Program-made: the position numbers and the translations under genes
Source of the DNA: Rhodospirillales bacterium Ga0074136
GTDB lineage: Bacteria > Pseudomonadota > Alphaproteobacteria > Acetobacterales > Acetobacteraceae
NCBI GenBank assembly: GCA_001464375.1
Contig: LNEW01000078.1
Coordinates: forward strand, 20,129 to 84,128
Reading direction: 5' to 3'
Length of the DNA stretch: 64,000 bases
Notes under the pieces: generated by a model
Told to the model about the DNA's origin: nothing
Database searches by the model: none
What the model saw: the letters and a program-made list of their open reading frames with translations, nothing else
Part shown: in pieces, positions 38,209 through 47,474 of the stretch
How the letters are laid out: each line of letters starts with the position of its first letter
Numbering within the stretch: position 1 is the stretch's first letter

Positions 38209-39131
38209 TTCCCCCGCCCCTGCGCCGACTCAACATCCCGCCACATCGCCGCCAGCGCGGCATCGATGCGCGCTTCCTCGGTGAACCCCGCCTCCGCCTC
38301 CAGCCGCCGGATGCACGCCACCATGAAGGGCGCCTCCCCCGGGGGGTCCGGCCTGGCGCCGAACCGCAGCAGGCCCGCCCGCCCGGCATGCCTGCCAATC
38401 GTCTCGACCAGGTCGCGCACCGACCGCCCCTGCCCGGACGCAACATTGACCGGGCCGGTGACGTCGCTGGCCGCCAGCGCCGCCAGCGCGCGCCCCACAT
38501 GCCCGGTATCGGCGAAATCGCGCACCGGGCGGCCGGAGGCGCAGGCGGCCTCCCGCCCCTCCGCCAGCGCGCGCAGCACCGAGGGCACCAGGCGCCCCGG
38601 CGCCTCGCCCGGCCCGAACAGGTGGAACAGCCGCGCCCAGGCGCAGCCGAGCCGAGCCGTGCGCGCTTCCAGCGCCGCCAGCCGGGACGCCAGCGCCGCC
38701 TTGGCGCGGCCATAGGGCGTGGCGGGCGCGACAGGGCGCGTCTCGGGCCAGGGCATGCCGTCGCCCTCCGCCGCCTCGGCATATTCGGCGCAGGTCCCGA
38801 TGCCCAGGATGCGACGGCCGCCGGCCTCGGCGAAGGCGGCGGCCAGGGCGCTGGACGCCTCCAGCCAGTCCTGGTTCTCCGGTGCGGTCCAGAAGCGGCC
38901 GTGCTCGACATACCAGGCGGCATGCACCAGCAGCGCCGGGCGTACATCCGCGACCAGCCGGCGGGCGGCGGCTTCCTCCAGCAGATCGGCCTGGTGCCAC
39001 ACGGCGCCGCCGGCGACAGGGGCCGCGCGATGCGCCACCGCATGCACCTCGAACCCCCGCGCAGCCAGCGGTGCCAGCAGCGCGCGCCCGACGAAGCCGG
39101 CCGCCCCCGTCAGCAGTACGCGTTCAGCCAT
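38187..39131 (-). CDS. NAD-dependent sugar epimerase/dehydratase (extended SDR)
   Basis: 314 residues. NAD fold VLLTGAAGFVGRALLAPLAARGF, a Ser/Thr-like GIGTCAEYA, and the active-site YGRAK (about residue 140). It belongs to the extended short-chain dehydrogenases that modify nucleotide sugars. Overlaps the 3,5-epimerase gene by 8 bases, and its 3' end runs into tRNA-Thr antisense. With its neighbours it probably makes a deoxysugar for a surface glycan. Confidence 0.82.
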
Positions 39132-39651
39132 GGTCCGGCCAGGCCAGGTCCCGCTGGGAGATCACGGCTGGCGCCGCCGGCCAGGCGATGGCGAAGGCCG
39201 GATCGTCCCAGCGCACCCCGCCTGCCAGCGCCGGCGCATGCGGCACGTCGATCATGTATTCCAGCACGGCATCGTCGGTCAGTGTCAGGAAGCCATGCGC
39301 GCAGCCGCGCGGGATGAACACCGCGTTGCGCCGCTCCGCCGAGAGCAGGATCGCGACGGACCGGCGGAAGGTCGGCGAATCCTCCCGCAGGTCCAGCGCG
39401 ACGTCGTGCACGGCGCCGCGCAGGCAGCGCACCAGCTTGCATTCCGCGGCGGGCGGCGCCTGGAAATGCAATCCGCGCAGCGTGTGGCGGCGCGGGTTCT
39501 CCGACAGGCTGACCTCGCTGGGTTCGAAGTCGATGCCCGCCGCGGCGAAACCTGCGCGCGACCAACTGCGCAGGAAGGCGCCGCGGTCGTCGAAGGCCGG
39601 GTCGGCCAGGATCTCGATCACGCCCGGCAGGGCGGTGGCGTTGAACCTCAC
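39124..39651 (-). CDS. dTDP-4-dehydrorhamnose 3,5-epimerase-like protein
   Basis: 175 residues of the RmlC cupin family: FDDRGAFLRSWS, SLSENPRRHTLRGLHFQAPPAAECKLVRCLRGAVHDVALDLR with the catalytic His in GLHF, and RGCAHGFLTLTDDAVLEYMI. Converts a 4-keto-6-deoxy-hexose at C3/C5 or C3 only. Start is GTG 39651, overlapping the methyltransferase stop (GTGA). Confidence 0.85.
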   Translation of the reverse strand: MRFNATALPGVIEILADPAFDDRGAFLRSWSRAGFAAAGIDFEPSEVSLSENPRRHTLRGLHFQAPPAAECKLVRCLRGAVHDVALDLREDSPTFRRSVAILLSAERRNAVFIPRGCAHGFLTLTDDAVLEYMIDVPHAPALAGGVRWDDPAFAIAWPAAPAVISQRDLAWPDHG

Positions 39652-40934
39652 GGGCCCGCGCCGTCGTGATACGCGATGCGCGGCACCGCCGTCGCCAGCC
39701 GGCCGCGGAAGCCGGCGTCGCGCAATTGCCGCGCCACCTCGCCGGCGATGTTCCAAGGCAGGATCAGGATGTCGTCGGGCTGCAGCGCCAGCAGCGCCTG
39801 CGGCGTCACCACCGGCACATGGCTGCCGGGCAGCAGCCGCCCCTGCTTGGCGGTGCTGAGGTCGGCCACGGCCAGCAGGTCGGCGGCCGTGACGCCGGCT
39901 GCATTGAGCAGCGTATTGCCCTTGGCCGCCGCGCCATAGGCGGCGATGCGCCGCCCCGCCTGCCTGCCCTCGGCAAGCCAGGCGCGCAGGCCCGCCACCA
40001 CCTCCGCCGCGCGCGCGTCGAAGCCGCGATAGAAGGCGTCGTCGTCGAGGCCGCGCCTGGCTTCCTCCGCCCGCAGCGCGACCAGCGCGGCGCCGGGTTC
40101 GCGGGCGCGCGCCGCCGCATGGATGCGCAGCGACCCGCCATGCGTGGGCAGGTGTTCGATGTCATGCACCAGCAGCCCGTGCCGGCCCAGCGCGCGTTCG
40201 ACCGACAGCAGCGACCAGTAGGCGTAGTGCTCGTGATAGATCGTGTCGAACTGCACGCCATCGACCAGCGAGAGCAGGTGCGGCGATTCGATGGTGACGA
40301 CCCCGGTGATGCCGGCCAACAGCGCGAGCCCGCCGATGAAATCGTCGAGGTCCGGCACATGCGCCAGCACGTTGTTGCCGATGACCAGGTCGGCCGGCTG
40401 GCCGCCGCGTTCGGCCAGGATATCGGCGGCGGCGGCGCGGCCGAAGAAGCGCGCCAGGGTCGGGATGCCGGCGGCGTGCGCCATGGTGGCGACATTGGTG
40501 GCGGGCTCGACACCAAGGCAGGGAATGCCGGCCGCGACGAAGTTGCGCAGCAGGTAGCCGTCATTGCTTGCCACCTCGACCACGAAGCTGCCGGCATCGA
40601 GGCCGAGCCGCCGCGTGATCGCCGCGCAGTAGCGCGCCGCATGGTCGATCCAGGTGCTCGAGGCCGAGGAGAAGTAGGCGTAGTCGGTAAAGATGCCGGT
40701 CTCGTCCACCACGGTGTCGAGCTGCACCAGGCGGCAGGCGGTGCAGACCATCGCGCGCAGCGGGTAGGCGGGCTCGGGCTGCGCCGCGTGTTCCGGCCGC
40801 ACATAGGCATTGGCGACCGACATGATCCCCAGGTCGCAGAACACCGCGCCCAGCGCGCCGCCGCAGGCGCGGCACGCGGTCACGGCATGGGCGCCGTGCA
40901 TCGCCTGGGGGCGGCTGTCACTGCCGGACGACAT
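39648..40934 (-). CDS. Sugar C-methyltransferase (TylC3/NovU-like)
   Basis: 428 residues with the three-part layout of deoxysugar C-methyltransferases: N-terminal zinc motif CRACGGALGAVFCDLG...CTACRLVQLD, central SAM-binding domain (SFVVEVASNDGYLLRNF), C-terminal domain with IAAYGAAAKGNTLLNAAGV. Expected to add a methyl group to C3 of a dTDP-4-keto sugar, before or with the adjacent epimerases. The start overlaps the glycosyltransferase stop by 17 bases. Confidence 0.85.
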   Translation of the reverse strand: MSSGSDSRPQAMHGAHAVTACRACGGALGAVFCDLGIMSVANAYVRPEHAAQPEPAYPLRAMVCTACRLVQLDTVVDETGIFTDYAYFSSASSTWIDHAARYCAAITRRLGLDAGSFVVEVASNDGYLLRNFVAAGIPCLGVEPATNVATMAHAAGIPTLARFFGRAAAADILAERGGQPADLVIGNNVLAHVPDLDDFIGGLALLAGITGVVTIESPHLLSLVDGVQFDTIYHEHYAYWSLLSVERALGRHGLLVHDIEHLPTHGGSLRIHAAARAREPGAALVALRAEEARRGLDDDAFYRGFDARAAEVVAGLRAWLAEGRQAGRRIAAYGAAAKGNTLLNAAGVTAADLLAVADLSTAKQGRLLPGSHVPVVTPQALLALQPDDILILPWNIAGEVARQLRDAGFRGRLATAVPRIAYHDGAGP

Positions 40935-43287
40935 CGTCGACCTTGTCGTAGAAGGCGCGCACGAAGCGATCCACCTGGCCCAGCGGCCGGTCGCGGATCA
41001 TCGGCCGCAGCCCGTGGCGCAGCGCCCAGCGCCGCGGCCGGTCGGCGGCCAGCGCCGCCGCGGTGGCGACGAACGCCTCCACGCTGCGCACCGCGAACTC
41101 GCCGAGCCCGGCATTGGACAGGTTGGAATAGCTGAGGCGTTCGGCGAAGCCCGGCCCGATCATCGAGACCACCGGCACGCCCATCCACAGCGTCTCGCAG
41201 GTGGTGGTGCCGCCGGTATGCGGCAGCGTGTCCAGCGCGATGTCGATGCTGTTGTAGTGCCTGAGGTGGTCGCCGCGGATGCCGATGAAGTCCAGCCGGT
41301 CGGGATCGACGTCGCGCGCCGCGAAGGCGGCGCGCGCATTCGCCACGAAGGCCGGGGTGCGCGCCTCCGGCCGCACGAACAGGAAATGCGCGCCCGGCAC
41401 GGCGCGCAGCACCGCCGCCCAGGCGTCGATGCAGGCGCGCGTGTACTTGTAGGGGTTGTTCATCGTGCCGAAGGTCAGGTGGCCCTGGCGGCGTTCCGGC
41501 AGGTCGGCGTCGATCGGCGTTTCATGGAATCCGATGCGCCCGAGGGCGACCCAGGTCTCGGGCAGTTCGAAGGGGCGCTCGATCAGCAGGCGCGGATCCT
41601 CGGGGCGGACGTAGGGGTCCGTGAGGATCAGGTCGATCTGCTCGAAGCCGGCGGAATGCGGGTAGCCGAGCCAGCTCGCGCCGATCCGCGCCGGCCGGTG
41701 GGCCATCACCTCGAGCCGGTTCATCGCCGTGCTGCCGCCGAGTTCGAACAGGATGTCGAGACCGTCGGCGGCGATGCCGGCGGCGATCTCGGCGGTCGGG
41801 CGGCGCGGCCACCAGCGGAAGGCGGCGACCTTGCCTTCGATATGCGCCTGAACCTCGTCGCGCTCGCGCTCGTAGAAGGAATAGCAATGCACCGCGAAGC
41901 GTTCGCGGTCGTGGCCTTCGAGCAGCGGCAGCGCGAAGTAGGAGACCGGGTGGTTGCGCAGGTCGCTCGACATGAAGCCGATGCGGATCGGCCGGCCGGT
42001 CGCGAGCGCCGGCATGGCCATCGGCGCGATCGGCCTGATGCTCGCCGATTGCCGTCGACCCCAGTCGCGATGCCAGCCGACGATGCTGACACGGTCCTCG
42101 ATCGAGCGGACATTCCCCAGCTCATAGTGCAACGGCGCGATCGCCCCCTCGGCGAGCCACCGCGGCGCGAGGTCGTCGAGCGTCCCGGTCGCTTCGAGCC
42201 GGTCGTGGTCGAGGCAGCGCTGGAACACGGTGCGCAGCGCCTTGACGTGGTCGCGCCAACCGGCGGATGGGCCACCGAGCACCCGGCAGGCCAGGCCGTA
42301 GGCTTCCTCGACATGCGCCGCCTCGTCGTCGTAGCGGCTGCGCGACAGGCTCTCGATCAATTCGCCTGTCAGTACGGCCGAGCCGGGATTGTGCGCGAGG
42401 CCGCGGCGCAGCGCATCATTGGCGGCACGGCGGTCGCTATCGCCATGGGCCCGCGCGAGCAGCACATGCGCATGGGCATCGGAGGGGTCGGCGGCGATCG
42501 CCGCCTCCAGGCCACGCCGCGCATCCTCGACATTGCCGCCGCGCAGCGCGACGCGCGCCGCCATCAGCTCGTGCAGGGCCGCGGCGGAGGGGTTGGCGCG
42601 GCGCGCACGCTCTATCGTCTCCAATGCGCGCTCGGGCTGGCCGAGGTCGACCAGCACGCCGACCAGGTCGGACAGGATGCTGCGGCCGCGCGGATCGATG
42701 GCGAAGGCGCGCTCGAGGCTCGTGGCCGCGCCCGTGTGGTCGCCGGTCGCGCGCAGGGCGCGGCCATGCAGGCGGAGCAGCTCGGCATCGCGCGGCGCGA
42801 CGCGCACCCCGCCGGCGAAGGCCGCCGCGGCTTCGGCGTGGCGGCTGAGCAGGTTGAACACATTGCCGAGATTCTGCCAGGGCGAGACGCTGCGCGGTTC
42901 GAGCCGCCGTGCCGCCTCCAGCACCGGGATCGCCTCCTGCAGCCGCCCGGCGCGCTTGAGCAGCACGCCGAGCAGGTTGGTCAGCGCGAAATCCTTGGGC
43001 CGGCGCTTCTGCGCCTCGGCCGCGACCTGCACCGCGTCCTCCGCACGGCCGGCATCGCTGAGCGCGAGCGCGCGGGGGGTGGCGATCGCGGTGGCCGAGG
43101 CCCCCGCGGCGATGGCACGGTCGAAGGCCGTGGCAGCCTCCGCCGGGCGCTGCGTCGCGGCGAGCACCAGGCCGAGCCGCTGCCAGTCGACCGCGCTGTC
43201 GGGGCGCGCCTCCAGGCGCTGCCGGAGCGTCGCTTCCTCGGCGGGGGATGGCGCCGGCGCCGCCCCAGCCGGTTGGCGCGGCTTCAT
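40918..43287 (-). CDS. TPR-repeat O-GlcNAc transferase-like (GT41, SPINDLY) glycosyltransferase
   Basis: 789 residues. The N-terminal half (about 20-330) is tetratricopeptide repeats (for example LLGVLLKRAGRLQEAIPVLEAARRLEP). The C-terminal half is an OGT-like catalytic domain: RIGFMSSDLRNHPVSYFALPLLEGHD, DILFELGGSTAMNRLEVMAHRPARIGASWLGYPHSAG, and LPHTGGTTTCETLWMGVPVVSM for the nucleotide. Bacterial members glycosylate proteins such as flagellin or surface proteins. Leading the sugar operon suggests it uses the sugar made by the next three genes. Confidence 0.88.
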   Translation of the reverse strand: MKPRQPAGAAPAPSPAEEATLRQRLEARPDSAVDWQRLGLVLAATQRPAEAATAFDRAIAAGASATAIATPRALALSDAGRAEDAVQVAAEAQKRRPKDFALTNLLGVLLKRAGRLQEAIPVLEAARRLEPRSVSPWQNLGNVFNLLSRHAEAAAAFAGGVRVAPRDAELLRLHGRALRATGDHTGAATSLERAFAIDPRGRSILSDLVGVLVDLGQPERALETIERARRANPSAAALHELMAARVALRGGNVEDARRGLEAAIAADPSDAHAHVLLARAHGDSDRRAANDALRRGLAHNPGSAVLTGELIESLSRSRYDDEAAHVEEAYGLACRVLGGPSAGWRDHVKALRTVFQRCLDHDRLEATGTLDDLAPRWLAEGAIAPLHYELGNVRSIEDRVSIVGWHRDWGRRQSASIRPIAPMAMPALATGRPIRIGFMSSDLRNHPVSYFALPLLEGHDRERFAVHCYSFYERERDEVQAHIEGKVAAFRWWPRRPTAEIAAGIAADGLDILFELGGSTAMNRLEVMAHRPARIGASWLGYPHSAGFEQIDLILTDPYVRPEDPRLLIERPFELPETWVALGRIGFHETPIDADLPERRQGHLTFGTMNNPYKYTRACIDAWAAVLRAVPGAHFLFVRPEARTPAFVANARAAFAARDVDPDRLDFIGIRGDHLRHYNSIDIALDTLPHTGGTTTCETLWMGVPVVSMIGPGFAERLSYSNLSNAGLGEFAVRSVEAFVATAAALAADRPRRWALRHGLRPMIRDRPLGQVDRFVRAFYDKVDDVVRQ

Positions 43288-43378
43288 GCGGTTCGGGCGT
43301 GTCGGCGCGGCGGATGAAGCGCTGTGGTCATGGCGCGCGCAGGCTAGCCAAGCGGCGATGCCGGCTCAAGCACGCGCG

Positions 43379-43789
43379 TCAATGCGTCCCCGTCATCTCC
43401 ACCAGTTCGATCAGGATGCCGGCCGTGCTGTCCGGGTCCAGGAAGGCGATCCGGTGGCCGCCATGGCCGATGCGCGGCACCTCGTCGCGCAGCTTCACGC
43501 CCTTGGCGCGCATGTCGTCCAGCGCGGCGTCGATGTCGTCGACTTCCAGGCAGATGTGGAACAGGCCCTCGCCGCGGTCGCGGATCCATTCGGCGGTACG
43601 GCCGTCCTCGCGCTGCGGCTCGAGCAGTTCCAGCGCGGATTCGCCGATCGGCAGCATGGCGAGCCTGACGCCGGCGGCGGGCAGCGTCTCCTCGTGGTCG
43701 CAGGCGATGCCGATGCGCGCGAGCGTGTCGCGCACGGCGTCGAGGTTCCGCACCGCGATCGCCACATGTTCGATGCGCTTGAACTTCAT
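43379..43789 (-). CDS. mce: Methylmalonyl-CoA epimerase (VOC family)
   Basis: 136 residues: FKRIEHVAIAVRNLDAVRDTLARIG start, then EGLFHICLEVDDIDAALDDMRAKG, FLDPDSTAGILIELVEMTGTH end. Metal ligands His/Gln/His/Glu are in place (HVAIAV, HICLEV, LIELVE). Epimerises methylmalonyl-CoA in the propionate-to-succinate route; the mutase is not in this window. ATG 43789 is chosen by homology. Confidence 0.87.
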   Translation of the reverse strand: MKFKRIEHVAIAVRNLDAVRDTLARIGIACDHEETLPAAGVRLAMLPIGESALELLEPQREDGRTAEWIRDRGEGLFHICLEVDDIDAALDDMRAKGVKLRDEVPRIGHGGHRIAFLDPDSTAGILIELVEMTGTH

Positions 43790-43862
43790 GCTGTCGTCCT
43801 CCGGACCTGGCCCGATCCTTCTCCGTCGGCGTCGGCGTGTCCACTGGGGGGCGGCGGAGCGG

Positions 43863-44837
43863 TCAGGACGGCCGCAGCCCCGCGAGCTCCGCCGCGCGGC
43901 GCGCATTGGCCAGCTCGCTCGCCAGGAACGCCGCGAAGCCATCGGGCGAGCGCTGCGCTGCGGCGGCGGGAATCGCGCCGATCTCGGCGATGCGCGCCTG
44001 CACGGCGGGTTCGGCCAGCGTCGCGGCCAGGGCGGCATGCAGTGTCGCGACCACGTCGGCGGGCGTCGCGGCGGGTGCCAGCAGCCCGCCATAGGATCCG
44101 GCGGTAAAGCCGGGCAGCCCGGCCTCGATGAAGGTCTGCACGTTCGGCAGGACGGGGGATCGCTGCTGCGTCGCGATGGCGATGATCGGCGCCTTGCCAT
44201 CCAGGTGCAGCTGCAGGGCGGAGGGCAGTTCGACCATCCCGGCATCGACCGTGCCGCTGATAAGGTCCGCGATCATGGCGCTACCGCCGCGATAGGGGAC
44301 GTGCACCGCGCGCACATTCGCGCCCGCCATGAGCAGTTCCAGGGCAAGATGCGCCGCGCTGCCGGCCCCCGGCGTCGCTATCGTCACCTGATTGGGGCGC
44401 TGGCGCAGGATCGTGATGAAGTCGGTCAGCGTGCGCGCCGCGATGCGCGGGCCGACCTGGCAGATCATGGGGAGGATTCCGACCAGGCCGATCGGGCGGA
44501 AGTCGCGCGCCACGTCATAGGGCAGGTTGGCCTGGAGCACTGGGTTGGCGGTGAGCGGCCCGCCAGCGCCGAACAGCAGCGTGTAGCCATCCGGTGCCGC
44601 CTTCGCGACGGCCTCGGCGCCGACGGAACCGCCGGCGCCGGTACGGTTGTCGATCACCATCGGCCGGCCGAGCCGTTCGGCCATGCGCGCGGCCACGATG
44701 CGCGCCAGGATGTCGGTATTGCCACCGGCGGCGAAGGGCACGACCACGCGAATGGACCGGTCCGGATACGCCGCAAAGGCGGGGCGCGCGAAGGGCGCGG
44801 ATGTGGCGGCGACCAGGATCGCGCGGCGTGTGGTCAT
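43863..44837 (-). CDS. Tripartite tricarboxylate transporter substrate-binding protein (Bug family)
   Basis: 324 residues with signal peptide MTTRRAILVAATSAPFARPAFA. The Bug fold: YPDRSIRVVVPFAAGGNTDILARIVAARMAERLG, VIDNRTGAGGSVGAEAVAKAAPDGYTLLFGA. It would bind a carboxylate in the periplasm. TctA/TctB membrane genes are absent here, which is common because this family is expanded in soil bacteria with many orphan receptors. Confidence 0.9.
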   Translation of the reverse strand: MTTRRAILVAATSAPFARPAFAAYPDRSIRVVVPFAAGGNTDILARIVAARMAERLGRPMVIDNRTGAGGSVGAEAVAKAAPDGYTLLFGAGGPLTANPVLQANLPYDVARDFRPIGLVGILPMICQVGPRIAARTLTDFITILRQRPNQVTIATPGAGSAAHLALELLMAGANVRAVHVPYRGGSAMIADLISGTVDAGMVELPSALQLHLDGKAPIIAIATQQRSPVLPNVQTFIEAGLPGFTAGSYGGLLAPAATPADVVATLHAALAATLAEPAVQARIAEIGAIPAAAAQRSPDGFAAFLASELANARRAAELAGLRPS

Positions 44838-44993
44838 GTGGTTTCCTCCCGACAGCCTGTGCGGCCTGGCGGGAAGCGTCGCATCGTGCGGCGCGCAGGG
44901 CAAACGCCGCCGCGGGACGCGCGGCCGGGGGGGCGGCTTGCCGCGCCGTGGCACCTGCCCCAGCATCGGCGGCGAAGTCACGGAGGCGGCGCC

Positions 44994-45971
44994 ATGGAAC
45001 ACCGACGGTTGGGCAGGACGGGGATCGCGGTCTCCGTCCTCGGCTATGGGTGCGGCGCCATCGGTGGCCTGATGGTGAAGGGCACGGCGGCCGAGCAGGA
45101 CCGTGCGATCGGCCGCGCGATCGACCAGGGCATCACCTATTTCGACACCGCCTCCGCCTATGGGGATGGCGTGTCCGAGACCAATCTCGGGCGTGCGTTG
45201 AAGGCGCTGCGCGCGACGGTGACGGTCGCGACCAAGGTGCGCATCCGCGGCGCGCAGCGTGCCGACATCGCCGGCACCATCGTGGCGTCCGTCGACGAGA
45301 GCCTGAAGCGCCTGCAACGCGACAGCGTCGACATCCTGCACCTGCACGAACCCATCACGCGCGCGGGCGCGGCGCCGGATTACACCGCCGGCGCATTCCT
45401 GAACGAAGCGGTGCCCGCTCTGCAAAGGCTGCGCGACCAGGGCCGGTTCCGCTTCTATGGCATCACGGGGTTGGGCGACGCGCCCGAGATCCGCCGCGTG
45501 CTCGCGGAGGGTGGATTCTCGACCGCGCAGATGCCCTACAACATCCTGAACCCGAGCGGCGTGGCGCCACTGCCGGCGCGCTCCGCCATGCCCGACCTCG
45601 GCGGCGTGATTGCGCACGCGGCGGCGGCGGATGTGGGGGTGATGGCGATCCGGATCCTCGCCGGCGGTGCGCTGAGCGGGACCGAGGCGCGCAGCGCCTA
45701 TGGCGTGCCGACGGTCGCACCCATCGCCTCGGGTGCCAGCTATGCCGACGACGTGGCGGCGGCGCGGCGCCTGCTGCCGGTGATCGAGGCCGGCCACGCC
45801 GCCGACCTGGTGGAGCTCGCGCTGCGCTACGCCGCCATGCCGCCGCAGCTCGCCACCGCCATCGTCGGCACGTCGAGCATCGAGGAACTCGACCACGCGG
45901 TCGCCGCGATCAATCGCGGGGCCCTGCCGGCGGAAGCCATGGCGATGATCGCGGCGATCCAGGCGGGCTGA
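44994..45971 (+). CDS. Aldo/keto reductase
   Basis: 325 residues. (beta/alpha)8 AKR with catalytic tetrad in place: Asp and Tyr in YFDTASAYGDG (about 50-60), Lys in VTVATKVRI, His in DILHLHEP. NADPH-dependent reduction of a carbonyl; substrate unknown. CGGAGG lies just upstream of ATG 44994. It is convergent with the phage lysis genes, its stop adjoining them. Confidence 0.88.
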   Translation: MEHRRLGRTGIAVSVLGYGCGAIGGLMVKGTAAEQDRAIGRAIDQGITYFDTASAYGDGVSETNLGRALKALRATVTVATKVRIRGAQRADIAGTIVASVDESLKRLQRDSVDILHLHEPITRAGAAPDYTAGAFLNEAVPALQRLRDQGRFRFYGITGLGDAPEIRRVLAEGGFSTAQMPYNILNPSGVAPLPARSAMPDLGGVIAHAAAADVGVMAIRILAGGALSGTEARSAYGVPTVAPIASGASYADDVAAARRLLPVIEAGHAADLVELALRYAAMPPQLATAIVGTSSIEELDHAVAAINRGALPAEAMAMIAAIQAG

Positions 45972-46157
45972 CTACCAGCCACACAGCCGCCGCCCCGTGC
46001 GGTTGTGCGCGAGGATGGCGCGCGCCGTCTCCGGTGTCAGCGCGTCCGCGTCATGCACCAGGATCGGCCGCCAGGTGGCGCAGTCATTCGCGCCGCCAGT
46101 CCCGGCGCAGCTCGCCAGCAGGATCGCCAGCGCGATCCACGTCGCGGTCCACCTCAT
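45972..46157 (-). CDS. Outer-membrane spanin-like lipoprotein (Rz1-like)
   Basis: 61 residues; lipoprotein signal MRWTATWIALAILLASC with lipobox, then short mature part with CATWRPILVHDADALTPETARAILAHNRTG and Cys-Gly-Trp end. The W-P-I...LT-ET-A...IL-HN pattern is met in small lysis-region lipoproteins of alphaproteobacterial prophages. It overlaps the upstream gene out of frame by 74 bases, the nested layout typical of Rz/Rz1. Confidence 0.62.
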   Translation of the reverse strand: MRWTATWIALAILLASCAGTGGANDCATWRPILVHDADALTPETARAILAHNRTGRRLCGW

Positions 46158-46335
46158 CGCGAATCTCCCGCGCGCGGGCCGCGCGCCGTTGTGTCCGTGC
46201 ATCGGCAAGCGCGCGCCCGTCGCGCCGCCCGGCGGCATAAAGCGCCGTCAGCACCGCCAGCGCCGCGCCGATCGCCGTGAGCCACCCCGCCGCGCGCGAC
46301 CAGGCGGTGCCGAGCAGGCCGAGCAGCGCCGTCAT
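46084..46335 (-). CDS. Inner-membrane spanin-like protein (Rz-like)
   Basis: 83 residues, starting MTALLGLLGTAWSRAAGWLTAIGAALAVLTALYAAG, one or two transmembrane helices, followed by a charged periplasmic helical part (ADARTQRRAARAREIRDEVDRDVDRAG). Together with the overlapping lipoprotein it makes a plausible two-component spanin that fuses inner and outer membranes at lysis. It overlaps the lysin-like gene by ATGA. Confidence 0.6.
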   Translation of the reverse strand: MTALLGLLGTAWSRAAGWLTAIGAALAVLTALYAAGRRDGRALADARTQRRAARAREIRDEVDRDVDRAGDPAGELRRDWRRE

Positions 46336-47003
46336 GCCGGCCGCCGCACGCGCTGCCAGATGAACCACCCGGCCACGCCGATGACGATCAGCGCCGCGAC
46401 CCAGGGTGCGAGGCCCTGCAACGCCGACAACGCCGGAGCGGCCTGCGCGGCGGCCTCGGCCATCGGCTGCACGACAGCGGTCGCGGCGACGCCCGCCGCC
46501 GCGGTGCCGGCCGCCGCACGCACCGTGTCGCTGCGCACCACGGCCGCGCGGCCCTGCGGCGTCACGCCCGCCAGGCGCAGCCCGGCGTCGATGGTGGCGC
46601 GGTCATAGGGGTTGCCGCCGATCTCGTGGTGGATGATCGCCTCGACCAGCGGGCGCAGGTCGGCATGGGTGTGCAGGTCGAGCACGGCGCGCGGATGGCG
46701 GTCCATCCGCCGCGCCACCGCGGCGATGTAGGCCTCGGTGTCGTTCTCGTTGCCAGGCGCCCAGCGCGAGACGATGCCGCGGATGGTGCGCAGCCCGTGG
46801 CGGTCCTGGTAGGTTGTCAGCAGCGCGGCCAGCGCGCGGATGCCGAATTCATGGCTGGTGAAGCGCGCGAAGCGCGGGCGCCCGCCGCCGGCCGGCGGTG
46901 GTTCGATCGGCGGATCGGCCAAGCCCTGCCAGCGGTTCGATGGCAGGTGGTCGATGTTGCCAGGATTGCGGTTGCGATAGCCGCGGGTCTGGCGCGGGTC
47001 CAT
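46332..47003 (-). CDS. Phage virion-type lysin with C-terminal membrane anchor
   Basis: 223 residues: MDPRQTRGYRNRNPGNIDHLPSNRW-type N-terminus as in phage structural (P5-like) muralytic proteins, a catalytic-domain-like FARFTSHEFGIRALAALLTTYQDRHGLRTI, and later a single C-terminal transmembrane segment (WVAALIVIGVAGWFIWQ). It is likely to degrade or process peptidoglycan during entry or release. The membrane anchor could also act as a pinholin-like element; that is speculation. Confidence 0.68.
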   Translation of the reverse strand: MDPRQTRGYRNRNPGNIDHLPSNRWQGLADPPIEPPPAGGGRPRFARFTSHEFGIRALAALLTTYQDRHGLRTIRGIVSRWAPGNENDTEAYIAAVARRMDRHPRAVLDLHTHADLRPLVEAIIHHEIGGNPYDRATIDAGLRLAGVTPQGRAAVVRSDTVRAAAGTAAAGVAATAVVQPMAEAAAQAAPALSALQGLAPWVAALIVIGVAGWFIWQRVRRPA

Positions 47004-47081
47004 GGCGGGCTCCTTCGAAGGGGGTGCGGGGCGCGGCGGTTCCGGGCATCCTTCGCGGCGAATGGGCGACAGGAGGCTTCG

Positions 47082-47465
47082 GTGCGCGCGGCGCTGGCGA
47101 TGCTGTTGGGAATGGTCTGGGCAGGCGGCGCGGCCGCTTCCTGCGTCCATGTCGTGCGCCACAACGAGGCACGCGACGATGCGCTGGCCTTCACAGCCGG
47201 GCTGCAGCGCGAGGTGCGCATGCAGATCGACCGCGGCGGGTCCTGCACGCCCGAGCTGCATGTGAGCTTCATGGTGGTGGAGCTCGCCATCATCGCCGGG
47301 CGGGCGGGGCAGGGGTTCCTGGTGACCTACGCCGTGGTCGATGAACGTGACATGGACCTGCGCCCGAACATGGGCGCGACCTGGGCGCGCGACCGCACCC
47401 AGGCGCTGCTCGATGCCGGGCGTTCGGCGGGTGCGGGCATTCGCGGCCGCACGCCGCAGGAATGA
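47082..47465 (+). CDS. Small secreted protein, unknown function
   Basis: 127 residues from GTG 47082, chosen because AGGAGG (47071-47076) stands 5 bases before it and it opens a clean signal peptide (VRAALAMLLGMVWAGGAAAS). Mature protein begins CVHVVRHNEARDDALAF and has two cysteines. No family is recognised. It is divergent from the lysin gene and convergent with a tail gene, an insertion of unlike orientation inside the phage module. Confidence 0.6.
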   Translation: MRAALAMLLGMVWAGGAAASCVHVVRHNEARDDALAFTAGLQREVRMQIDRGGSCTPELHVSFMVVELAIIAGRAGQGFLVTYAVVDERDMDLRPNMGATWARDRTQALLDAGRSAGAGIRGRTPQE

Positions 47466-47474
47466 CGCGCGGCG

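Noticed and set aside
47036..47344. Alternative frames within the small secreted-protein gene
   Set aside because: The GTG 47082 frame has a perfect ribosome-binding site and signal peptide; the others lack both.
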